In this document: positions 5,283 through 10,139 of the stretch, piece by piece | Layout of the letters: each line of letters begins with the position of its first letter | How positions within the stretch are numbered: the stretch's first letter is position 1 | Source: Candidatus Nitrosopumilus sp. | Lineage (GTDB): Archaea > Thermoproteota > Nitrososphaeria > Nitrososphaerales > Nitrosopumilaceae | Length of the DNA stretch: 10,139 nucleotides | Assembly: GCA_013002265.1 (NCBI GenBank) | Contig: JABDKK010000209.1 | Span: forward strand, 1-10,139 | Direction: 5' to 3' | Program-made: the position numbers and the translations under genes | The notes under the pieces: model-generated | Databases searched by the model: none | Told to the model about the DNA's origin: nothing | The model's input: only the letters and a program-made list of their open reading frames with translations

Positions 5283-5738
5283 ATGAAAAAATCAAACATT
5301 TCAGGTTCTGGAAACAAAAGAAAAGTAAATCCTAACTGGTTTACAGGCAAAACTTGGATGAAGGTGTTATCTGAGAAAATAAAGTCAAAAGATCAAGACA
5401 TCTATCACGTACATTTTGAGAAAGGCTCCAGAACAAAACTGCATGAGCATGATGGAAATCAAGTATTAATTGCAACAAAGGGAAAAGGAAGCCTAGAGAT
5501 TTTTAGAAAGCATGGTGCAAAAAAATCAGACTTTAAGATAAAAAGAACAGAGAGAATTTCACTAAATGAAGGAGACATTGTACACATTCCGTCCCATGTT
5601 TTGCACACTCATGGATCAGTAGATAAGAAAAAGACATTCTCACACATTGCAATCAACATTTTGCCCAAAAAAAGCAGAGACTACAAAACCACTTGGTATG
5701 AATCAGATTTTAAAACAAGGGTAACTGATATCATTTAG
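5283..5738 (+). CDS. Cupin-domain protein (HxH...Q metal-site type)
   Basis: This 151-aa single-domain cupin has motif 1 as G48-x5-H54-x-H56-x3-Q60-x6-G67 (the GSRTKLHEHDGNQ region) and motif 2 as G97-x5-P103-x4-H108 (GDIVHIPSHVLHTHG). H54, H56, Q60 and H108 are the likely ligands of one divalent metal; Gln replaces the textbook Glu, as in the COG1917-type small cupins with HxHxxGQ. Such proteins include small-molecule dioxygenases, isomerases and sensors; the substrate cannot be inferred. A basic C-terminal tail (125-151) follows the barrel. The gene begins one base after the SHOCT gene without a Shine-Dalgarno sequence and is probably translationally coupled; the next cupin begins two bases after its stop. 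Confidence 0.85.
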   Translation: MKKSNISGSGNKRKVNPNWFTGKTWMKVLSEKIKSKDQDIYHVHFEKGSRTKLHEHDGNQVLIATKGKGSLEIFRKHGAKKSDFKIKRTERISLNEGDIVHIPSHVLHTHGSVDKKKTFSHIAINILPKKSRDYKTTWYESDFKTRVTDII

Positions 5739-5740
5739 TA

Positions 5741-6103
5741 ATGTCAGTAAGAAAAAATTCTGAAATAGATTCAATCCAAGGAGACGAGGCAACAAGCATC
5801 AAACAATACTTTCATCCACACAATACTCTAAACGGAATCAATTACAGTTTGGCGCAATTTGCACTAGAGCCAGGAAAAAGATCCAAACTGCACAAGATAA
5901 AATCATCAGAGATTTACTATATCCTAGAAGGCAATGCCAGGCTAAAAGTGGATGATGATGCCATCACACTTGGAAAAGATGATTCGGTATTTGTAGCACC
6001 AAATTCAGTTCAACTTATTGAGAACACTGGAAGAGAGATTTTGAGATTCTTGTGTATTGTAGAGCCTGCATGGAAGGCATCTGATGAAACGATCCTAGAG
6101 TAA
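5741..6103 (+). CDS. Second small cupin, partly degenerate metal site
   Basis: This 120-aa cupin has the barrel core YSLAQFALEPGKRSKLHKIK-SSEIYYILEG-NARLKV and a second motif VFVAPNSVQLIENTG. Motif 1 keeps H51 and E57, but the second His of HxH is Ile53. In motif 2 the metal His is missing (Gln91/Leu92 at that place). It therefore probably binds metal weakly or not at all, or uses other ligands, and may act as a ligand-binding or structural partner of the preceding cupin. It shares little sequence with that neighbour, so it is not a recent duplication. It is the last gene of the SHOCT-cupin-cupin unit; the J-domain gene 55 nt downstream has its own TATA box. Confidence 0.85.
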   Translation: MSVRKNSEIDSIQGDEATSIKQYFHPHNTLNGINYSLAQFALEPGKRSKLHKIKSSEIYYILEGNARLKVDDDAITLGKDDSVFVAPNSVQLIENTGREILRFLCIVEPAWKASDETILE

Positions 6104-6127
6104 ATCCTGGGATGCAGTTAGGCAATT

Positions 6128-6135
6128 ATTTTTAA
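6128..6135 (+). promoter_or_regulatory. TATA box of the J-Fer gene
   Basis: ATTTTTAA within ATTATTTTTAAGATAT, centred about 27 nt before the GTG at 6159, supports a leaderless start at that GTG. The T-run could also help terminate the preceding operon. Confidence 0.55.
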
Positions 6136-6158
6136 GATATGAGCAACTTGTATGATCA

Positions 6159-6824
6159 GTGAACACATACCAAGCAGTCAAAATACTACAAGTAAATCAG
6201 GATTCTTCCCAAGAGGAGATCAAGGCAGCATATAGAAAACTTGCATTAGAGCACCATCCAGATAAGACCAAGAACCAAAAAGAAGACGAGGAATTTAAAA
6301 AAATTACAGAGGCATACCATGTGCTAAAAAGTAACCAGAAAACATCACTTAATCAAAAAAGTGAAGAGTACAGGTCTGCTCCAAAATCAGATTTTAAGAG
6401 AAAGCCGCAGTGGGGAGCTCCCGAAGACATTCCTCAGCAAGATTGGAGCAAGTATACAAGAGAGTTTGAAGAAGGAGATCCTGACTTTTGGAAAGAGTAT
6501 GAGAGAAAGTTTTGGGAAGACTATAATGCAAGAGTTCGTGCAGACGGAAAAAATGGGGAGTTTGATAAAGCAAAAGAGCCAAAGGACCAGCCCAACCTGT
6601 TTGTAGATGTCGATAAAAGTAGATGCATAGGATGCTGTAGTTGTGAAATAATTGCACCAGACGTTTTTCAAATTAACAAAGAAACAAAATCAAACCCCAA
6701 ATCATCTGTAATCAATCAAAAGGGTGCAGGGGTAAACAAAATCATGAATGCAGCTGAAACATGTCCCACTAAAGCAATCATTGTAGAGGATAGCGATTCA
6801 AAAGAAAGACTGTACCCTTATTGA
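6159..6824 (+). CDS. DnaJ-ferredoxin fusion protein (J-Fer)
   Basis: This 221-aa fusion has an N-terminal J domain (about 2-62): helix II EEIKAAYRKLALEHHPDKTK with the invariant HPD (33-35), which stimulates Hsp70/DnaK ATPase, then helix III FKKITEAYHVLK. A charged, aromatic linker (about 63-145, with WKEYERKFWEDYNARV) follows. The C-terminal ferredoxin (about 147-212) has CIGCCSC plus a distant CP: Cys156, 159, 162 and 202 are the expected ligands of one [4Fe-4S] cluster, and Cys160 is extra. It lacks the Gly/Phe region, zinc fingers and C-terminal domain of true DnaJ. J-Fer fusions are known from Thaumarchaeota and green plants, where horizontal transfer has been proposed; a redox-linked DnaK co-chaperone is the natural hypothesis. 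GTG start from TATA spacing. It ends 1 nt from the convergent HIT gene. Confidence 0.92.
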   Translation: MNTYQAVKILQVNQDSSQEEIKAAYRKLALEHHPDKTKNQKEDEEFKKITEAYHVLKSNQKTSLNQKSEEYRSAPKSDFKRKPQWGAPEDIPQQDWSKYTREFEEGDPDFWKEYERKFWEDYNARVRADGKNGEFDKAKEPKDQPNLFVDVDKSRCIGCCSCEIIAPDVFQINKETKSNPKSSVINQKGAGVNKIMNAAETCPTKAIIVEDSDSKERLYPY

Positions 6825-6825
6825 C

Positions 6826-7233
6826 TCAGTCTTTTAGTTTGTGATGCAATTCATCAATTTCACTCTCAGTAAGTTTTAGTTCAGAATCAAACATGTTGTG
6901 AATTGCACCAGCTGAGTCAGAGCTAGAACGTGGTACCAGATGAACATGGACGTGCGGCACTTCTTGTCCTGCATCTTTGCCATTATGAACTGCAAGCAGT
7001 GTCGAGCCAGTCAGAGAGTCAACCCTAGAGATAATTTTATGCACTAGTGAAAACAAATCAGCATTCTCATCACTACTCATGTCCTGAATTTTTTGGTGAT
7101 GGTTTTTTGGGATTACAAGGACATGTCCCTTTGCCAATGGAAAGGCGTCTAAAAACGAAATGGATTGACTGGTTTTACTAAGAATCTTTGCTGGAATCTC
7201 ACCTGAAACAATTTTACAAAATATGCAATCCAC
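6826..7233 (-). CDS. HIT-family nucleotide hydrolase/transferase
   Basis: This 135-aa protein is the usual length for an Hint-like HIT protein. The histidine triad is HVHVHLVPR (H94, H96, H98; the middle His is the nucleophile forming the nucleotidyl intermediate), preceded by NGKDAGQEVPH. The N-terminus CIFCKIVSGEIPAKI has the Cys pair (C3, C6) that, with a downstream His, binds zinc in many family members. Typical reactions are hydrolysis of AMP from phosphoramidates or adenylyl-lysine and of dinucleoside polyphosphates; the physiological substrate is unknown. The start is GTG at 7233, with a TATA box TTTAATATT at 7255-7263 centred 26 nt upstream (leaderless). That box separates it from the membrane-protein gene 38 nt upstream. 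Confidence 0.93.
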   Translation of the reverse strand: MDCIFCKIVSGEIPAKILSKTSQSISFLDAFPLAKGHVLVIPKNHHQKIQDMSSDENADLFSLVHKIISRVDSLTGSTLLAVHNGKDAGQEVPHVHVHLVPRSSSDSAGAIHNMFDSELKLTESEIDELHHKLKD

Positions 7234-7254
7234 AATAGCAATTTGGAATATCAG

Positions 7255-7263
7255 AATATTAAA
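7255..7263 (-). promoter_or_regulatory. TATA box of the HIT gene
   Basis: Minus-strand TTTAATATT is centred at 7259, exactly 26 nt before the GTG start at 7233. Strong consensus and spacing. Confidence 0.6.
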
Positions 7264-7271
7264 TCATCTAT

Positions 7272-7550
7272 TCAGGGAGTCACAATACTTGCCCATGCCA
7301 GGCCTTGACCAAACTTGATGGTAACAGCATCTCCAGGATTTAGATTGCAGTTATCAATTGTTTTTGGAATGCTGTCGCTAGTTTCAACATAGCATACTCC
7401 GTTATCATTAGTCAAAACGGTAACCTCCTCAAAGACGTCTTCTCGGATTAGATTCCAAAAGGGAAACACAAGTGTAGATAGCACAATTCCAGCTACGACA
7501 AATGCTCCACCAAAAACCAACCCAGCCTTTTGACTAGAGTTTAGTTCCAT
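7272..7550 (-). CDS. Single-pass membrane protein, 92 aa
   Basis: A short N-terminus (MELNSSQK) is followed by one hydrophobic helix (about 9-30, AGLVFGGAFVVAGIVLSTLV). A 60-residue domain after it, probably outside the membrane, has two cysteines (C53, C68) that could form a disulfide and a beta-like pattern (EEVTVLT, AVTIKFGQGLAWASIV). No family is recognised. The helix could be an uncleaved signal anchor. The ATG at 7550 lies one base after the stop of the zinc-finger gene, so the two form a tight operon with probable translational coupling. The role is unknown; topology is predicted from the hydrophobic run only. Confidence 0.75.
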   Translation of the reverse strand: MELNSSQKAGLVFGGAFVVAGIVLSTLVFPFWNLIREDVFEEVTVLTNDNGVCYVETSDSIPKTIDNCNLNPGDAVTIKFGQGLAWASIVTP

Positions 7551-7551
7551 C

Positions 7552-7719
7552 TTACCAGGTTCCGCCGTCTCCTGCGTTAGGATCTAATTTCTTTGCAGGA
7601 ACGTTTCCATGCGCTTTTTTCATGTGTCGCTTCAAGCGTTCAGGATCGTGTAGTTCTGTACCACAGGTTTCGCATTTGGTTTTGCTATCATCCTCTTTCT
7701 TGCGTTTGAACAAGCCCAT
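7552..7719 (-). CDS. Small C2H2 zinc-finger protein, 55 aa
   Basis: The start is MGLFKRKKEDDSKTK, then a zinc finger C16-x2-C19-x12-H32-x4-H37 (KCETCGTELHDPERLKRHMKKAH), then a short tail ending GDGGTW. The CxxC...HxxxxH spacing and the basic helix (PERLKRHMKKAH) are those of a classical C2H2 finger, so nucleic-acid or protein binding is likely; with only one finger and a basic N-terminus, specificity would need a partner. It is first of two genes with the membrane protein. The ATG at 7719 lies 27.5 nt from the centre of a TTATAA shared with the divergent dehydrogenase, suggesting a leaderless mRNA and linked transcription of the two units. Confidence 0.82.
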   Translation of the reverse strand: MGLFKRKKEDDSKTKCETCGTELHDPERLKRHMKKAHGNVPAKKLDPNAGDGGTW

Positions 7720-7743
7720 TATTTTCTAAAATTTAGAAATACA

Positions 7744-7749
7744 TTATAA
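7744..7749. promoter_or_regulatory. Symmetric TATA box shared by divergent genes
   Basis: TTATAA, inside plus-strand ACATTATAAAGG, reads TTTATAAT on the minus strand. Its centre (7746.5) is exactly 27.5 nt from the start codon on each side (A at 7719, G at 7774), so one element has correct spacing for leaderless starts in both directions. A purine-rich GAAATA lies on the plus-strand upstream side as a possible BRE. Confidence 0.6.
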
Positions 7750-7773
7750 AGGATACTAGATTTTTGAGTTATA

Positions 7774-8913
7774 GTGTCAATAAAAAACATCACAGTTTTG
7801 GGGTCTGGAGTTATGGGACACGGAATTGCCCAAGTGTCAGCAACTGCAGGATACAATGTAGTCCTAAGAGACATTGAGCAGTCATTTTTAGACAGAGCCA
7901 TGGAGAAAATAAAATGGAGTTTGGACAAGCTAGTCTCCAAGGAAAAAATTTCAAAAGAAGAAGGTGATGCAATCTATTCAAGAATAAAGCCAGTTGTGGA
8001 TTTGACTGAAGCAGTAAAGGATGCAGAACTTGTAATCGAGGTAGTTCCAGAAATTATGGATTTAAAGAAGAAAGTCTATGCAGAGCTAGACAAAGCTGCA
8101 GCACCGGAGGTAATTTTTGCATCAAATACAAGCACGTTGCCAATTACAGAAATAGCAAACACAACGTCCCGTCCTGAAAAATTTATCGGTATTCACTTTT
8201 TCAATCCACCACAACTGATGAAACTAGTTGAAATTATTCCAGGTGAGAAGACTGGAAAAGAGATCGTAGAGCTAACAAAAGACTATGTAAATTCAGTTAA
8301 CAAACAAGCGGTAATTTGTAGAAAAGACGTTCCAGGATTTATCATCAATAGGCTATTCATTCCAATGGTTCATGAGGCATGTTATATCAAGGACAGAACA
8401 GGTGCTACTCTAGAAGAGATTGATTCTGCTGTAAAGTTCAAGATGGGATTTCCAATGGGAATCTTTGAGCTAGCAGATTTTACAGGAATGGATGTAATTC
8501 ACAAGGCAACAGTTGAGATGCATTTGCGTGACAAAAAAGTAATCAACCCACATCCACTAATTGAGAAGATGTTTGATGAGAAAAAGCTTGGTCAAAAATC
8601 CGGGGAAGGATTTTACAAATATTCAGATGACAAATATGAGCGAGTTGCACTTTCTGAGGAACTATCACAAAAGTGTGATCCCATTCAGTTGGTTGCAAAC
8701 ATACTAAACAATGCAGCATGGCTAATCACAAACGGTGCAAGTGATATTGAAGAGATTGAAAAAGCTGCACAGTTAGGATTGGGACTCAAAAAGCCATTAT
8801 TTGAGACTGCAAAAGAAATTGGAATTAAAAATATTGTTAATGAGTTAAACAATCTTGCCGACGTGCATGGTGAGTTTTACAAGCCAGACTCTCTGCTAGC
8901 ATCTATGCAATGA
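7774..8913 (+). CDS. 3-hydroxyacyl-CoA (probably 3-hydroxybutyryl-CoA) dehydrogenase
   Basis: This 379-aa enzyme has an N-terminal Rossmann domain with VLGSGVMGHGIAQ (G10, G12, G15) for NAD(P), the acidic D33 after strand 2, and catalytic S120 (SNTSTLP), H141 (IHFFNPP) and E153 (LVEIIPG), then PGFIINRL with N192. Two C-terminal 3HCDH dimerisation domains follow (about 186-282 and 305-375). It oxidises (S)-3-hydroxybutyryl-CoA to acetoacetyl-CoA. In thaumarchaea a stand-alone enzyme of this kind is assigned to the 3-hydroxypropionate/4-hydroxybutyrate CO2-fixation cycle, whereas in Metallosphaera it is fused to a hydratase; no hydratase domain is present here. The GTG at 7774 fits the shared TATA box. 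The 3' end overlaps the convergent gene by 11 nt. Confidence 0.92.
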   Translation: MSIKNITVLGSGVMGHGIAQVSATAGYNVVLRDIEQSFLDRAMEKIKWSLDKLVSKEKISKEEGDAIYSRIKPVVDLTEAVKDAELVIEVVPEIMDLKKKVYAELDKAAAPEVIFASNTSTLPITEIANTTSRPEKFIGIHFFNPPQLMKLVEIIPGEKTGKEIVELTKDYVNSVNKQAVICRKDVPGFIINRLFIPMVHEACYIKDRTGATLEEIDSAVKFKMGFPMGIFELADFTGMDVIHKATVEMHLRDKKVINPHPLIEKMFDEKKLGQKSGEGFYKYSDDKYERVALSEELSQKCDPIQLVANILNNAAWLITNGASDIEEIEKAAQLGLGLKKPLFETAKEIGIKNIVNELNNLADVHGEFYKPDSLLASMQ

Positions 8914-9412
8914 TTAGTTCTAGGATTTTATCAACAGCTTCCTTCGGGGTATCAACACCAATTATCTTGACATTTTTTCTTTGATCAATAAAACCATCAA
9001 CAAATGTTTCAACGGATCCACCCAGATTTCTTATTGCAACCATTGGTTTTTTGTGCATGTATGCAGCAGTGGTTTCAGACAAAGTTCCAGAACCGCCGCC
9101 AACAATTATCACCCCATCAGCTGTTAGAGCATTAAGAAAATCACGAGCAAGTCCCATTCCGGTTGCAACCACCACGTCACAGTACTCATTTGCCTCAGAT
9201 GTGTCTGCCTGTGGAATAATTCCTACAGTCAATCCATTGGCATCACGTGCCCCATGAGCTGCTGCAGTCATGACACCTCCCAATCCTCCGCAAATCAAAA
9301 CAGAATCAGATTTTGCAATCAGTGTTCCTACCTCATATGCGATTTTTTCATGCTCTGAAGTGCACCCATTTGTATTGTTGCCTATAACTAGGATCTGATG
9401 TTTTCTTGTCAC
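8903..9412 (-). CDS. TIGR00725/SLOG-type Rossmann protein (LOG-like)
   Basis: This 169-aa single-domain protein has ILVIGNN at strand 1, LICGGLGGVMTAAAHGA (40-55) and VGGGSGTLSE (104-113), the two glycine signatures of the 'lysine decarboxylase-like' TIGR00725 group in the SLOG superfamily, and GLARDF with R90. Relatives include cytokinin-activating LOG phosphoribohydrolases and the molybdenum cofactor carrier protein of Chlamydomonas. The LOG motif is PGGxGTxxE, and here the Pro is Gly, so nucleotide or cofactor binding is likely but hydrolase activity uncertain. True lysine decarboxylase activity is not implied. The start is GTG at 9412, with a TATA-like AAGATATTT (9437-9445) about 28 nt upstream. 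Tail-to-tail overlap of 11 nt with the dehydrogenase. Confidence 0.88.
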   Translation of the reverse strand: MTRKHQILVIGNNTNGCTSEHEKIAYEVGTLIAKSDSVLICGGLGGVMTAAAHGARDANGLTVGIIPQADTSEANEYCDVVVATGMGLARDFLNALTADGVIIVGGGSGTLSETTAAYMHKKPMVAIRNLGGSVETFVDGFIDQRKNVKIIGVDTPKEAVDKILELIIA

Positions 9413-9436
9413 AAGCAGGTTAGAGCAAATGGTTTG

Positions 9437-9445
9437 AAATATCTT
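9437..9445 (-). promoter_or_regulatory. TATA-like box of the TIGR00725 gene
   Basis: Minus-strand AAGATATTT is centred about 28 nt before the GTG at 9412. The same AAGATATT variant occurs on the plus strand before the RHH gene, which supports both. Confidence 0.4.
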
Positions 9446-9492
9446 CTCTTTTTATTCACATGAAATTCAGAAAATCTTCAAATCCAGAGAAA

Positions 9493-9500
9493 AAGATATT
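9493..9500 (+). promoter_or_regulatory. TATA-like box of the RHH gene
   Basis: AAGATATT is centred about 27 nt before the ATG at 9524, fitting a leaderless transcript. Confidence 0.4.
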
Positions 9501-9523
9501 AGTAAAAAATACAGCATTATATC

Positions 9524-9646
9524 ATGGAAAGACGTTCAATGCCAGTTTGTTTTACAGAAAAACAATACAAAATGATCGAAGAATTTGCCAAAAAAAATGG
9601 CATGCTTAATGCAAGTCAAGCACTAGAGAAGATCTTAAAACAATAA
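9524..9646 (+). CDS. Short ribbon-helix-helix (CopG/Arc-like) protein, 40 aa
   Basis: The frame ATG-TAA gives MERRSMPVCFTEKQYKMIEE and continues FAKKNGMLNASQALEKILKQ. This follows the RHH plan: a basic N-terminus with an alternating beta strand (SMPVCF), the Thr-Glu-x-Gln cap (TEKQ), helix A (YKMIEEFAKKNG), and an N/S turn with helix B (ASQALEKIL). RHH proteins bind DNA as dimers through the paired strand; 40 residues is about the minimal length. No toxin partner follows. The overlapping frame starting at 9460 has no such pattern. The gene has its own TATA-like box and a strong T-rich terminator. Confidence 0.7.
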   Translation: MERRSMPVCFTEKQYKMIEEFAKKNGMLNASQALEKILKQ

Positions 9647-9650
9647 GTCA

Positions 9651-9675
9651 TCTTTGTTTTTATTATTTTTATTTC
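9651..9675 (+). terminator. T-rich terminator after the RHH gene
   Basis: Five nucleotides past the stop, a long T-rich run (TCTTTGTTTTTATTATTTTT, then ATTTC) has no stem. This is a clear archaeal-type termination tract and it supports the RHH gene as a transcribed unit. Confidence 0.6.
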
Positions 9676-9775
9676 CCAAATCAGGATTTTCATCCCCAAG
9701 CATTTTACAATTATCTGATTGGTTGGCATATTAGATAACTAGCAGTTATTGATAATTTTCACATCTACAGAGTTG

Positions 9776-9907
9776 ATGTTAGGAACCAAATTTGATCTTG
9801 GAAAAATGTACAAAACAGCAGTTCCAAAACTAGACGTCAGGTACATTTCAATCAACAAAGGAAAAGAGTTGCAAAAACTATTACCACCTATTTTTTATTA
9901 CATTTAA
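9776..9907 (+). CDS. Doubtful small ORF, 43 aa
   Basis: ATG to TAA codes MLGTKFDLGKMYKTAVPKLD, then RYISINKGKELQKLLPPIFYYI. The first 37 residues look protein-like (basic, amphipathic, LPP end), but the terminal IFYYI looks like read-through into AT-rich spacer, so it may be the remnant of a longer gene. A 15-bp palindrome ATAACT-AGC-AGTTAT (9735-9749) lies upstream and TTGATAATTTT is a possible TATA-like stretch. No family recognised. Confidence 0.3.
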   Translation: MLGTKFDLGKMYKTAVPKLDVRYISINKGKELQKLLPPIFYYI

Positions 9908-9910
9908 TAA
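9903..9910 (+). promoter_or_regulatory. TATA-like box of the zinc-ribbon gene
   Basis: TTTAATAA is centred 29-30 nt before the ATG at 9936, allowing a leader of 2-3 nt. The surrounding sequence is very AT-rich, so the exact box is uncertain. Confidence 0.4.
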
Positions 9911-9935
9911 TTAAAATATTAAAATCAATATCAAT

Positions 9936-10139
9936 ATGGGACTATTTAGCAAAAAACCATCATACTGTACCATTTGCAATAAGGAACTAACTCACAAACA
10001 TAAACCAAAAAGAGAATGGAATGTCAAAGGTCCATTGTGCGGGGATTGCCATTTTGATAAATCAAAAGAATACTATGAAGGTAAAGTAAGACAACCATGT
10101 GTAGAGTGTGGACAGACTCAAAAGATTACTGATTTGTGG
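9936..10139 (+). CDS. Zinc-ribbon protein, N-terminal part (cut by window end)
   Basis: 68 codons are present without a stop. The start is MGLFSKKPSY, followed by three Cys pairs: CTIC (11-14), CGDC (35-38) and CVEC (55-58). Basic segments (KELTHKHKPKREWNVKG) lie between. Pairs 11/14 and 35/38 could hold one zinc in a treble-clef or ribbon, and 55/58 the first half of a second one, whose other pair would lie beyond the edge. Nucleic-acid or protein binding is likely; function unknown. The MGLF start is shared with the TPR and C2H2 proteins of this window. No stop codon, so the length is unknown. Confidence 0.75.
   Translation, partial: MGLFSKKPSYCTICNKELTHKHKPKREWNVKGPLCGDCHFDKSKEYYEGKVRQPCVECGQTQKITDLW

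Noticed and set aside
6361..6671. Three ORFs of 81-94 aa inside the J-Fer gene in other frames
   Set aside because: They are shadows of the strongly supported J-domain/ferredoxin frame, with no motifs.
9051..9257. 68-aa plus-strand ORF antisense to the TIGR00725 gene
   Set aside because: It covers the conserved glycine-motif region of the real gene in antisense; no independent evidence.
9460..9609. 49-aa plus-strand ORF overlapping the RHH gene in another frame
   Set aside because: It starts MKFRKSSNPEKKILVK but ends RRICQKKWHA with no structural pattern; the overlapping RHH frame has promoter spacing and a clear RHH plan.
1..10139. Mobile elements, CRISPR arrays, tRNA genes or defence modules
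   Set aside because: Looked for transposase/integrase motifs, regularly spaced repeats, tRNA-like T-loop sequences and toxin-antitoxin pairs; none was seen. The gene content reads as core genome.

Overview
The window is AT-rich archaeal DNA that fits an ammonia-oxidising thaumarchaeon (Nitrososphaerota) of the Nitrosopumilus/Nitrosarchaeum type. The evidence is a 16S rRNA gene whose 5' end has the archaeal signature, a GSAM-like class III aminotransferase divergently next to it (an arrangement known from group I.1a thaumarchaeal genomes and fosmids), a J-domain/ferredoxin fusion, a secreted protein ending in the 'WIKTNAGWW...GIQFLIKEG' segment recurrent in this lineage, and a 3-hydroxyacyl-CoA dehydrogenase of the type assigned to the 3-hydroxypropionate/4-hydroxybutyrate cycle. 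Many genes look leaderless: TATA-like boxes lie about 26-27 nt before ATG, GTG or possibly TTG starts, without Shine-Dalgarno sequences.

Layout. 1-23 is the 5' tip of 16S rRNA (minus strand), preceded by a leader of about 190 nt with hairpins and a TATA box at 239-246. The aminotransferase (397-1692, plus) faces a hypothetical protein (1689-2045, minus). A 450-nt gap (2046-2493) has no intact gene of normal size, but it holds a TATA box, what looks like a decayed coding stretch, and two interleaved inverted repeats with the geometry of an H-type RNA pseudoknot. Next come a secreted protein (2494-3045, minus), a 39-aa charged protein (3154-3273, plus), a seven-repeat TPR protein (3311-4132, plus) and a conserved-looking protein of unknown function (4127-4834, minus).

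4916-6103 is a tight plus-strand operon of a SHOCT-tailed helical protein and two different small cupins, followed by the J-domain/ferredoxin protein (6159-6824). Convergent to it are a HIT hydrolase (6826-7233) and, upstream, a two-gene minus-strand unit: a 55-aa C2H2 zinc finger (7552-7719) and a one-pass membrane protein (7272-7550). The zinc-finger gene and the dehydrogenase (7774-8913) diverge from a 54-nt spacer with one symmetric TTATAA exactly at its midpoint. The window ends with a SLOG/TIGR00725-type Rossmann protein (8903-9412, minus), a 40-aa ribbon-helix-helix protein (9524-9646), a doubtful 43-aa ORF and the start of a zinc-ribbon protein cut by the window edge (9936-10139).

How they fit together. 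This is compact core-genome territory, not a mobile island: no transposase, integrase, CRISPR array or tRNA was seen. Genes abut with overlaps or gaps of a few bases, and transcription is organised in short divergent and convergent units. Informational (16S), carbon-fixation (dehydrogenase), chaperone/redox (J-Fer) and small regulatory proteins (zinc finger, RHH) are interspersed.
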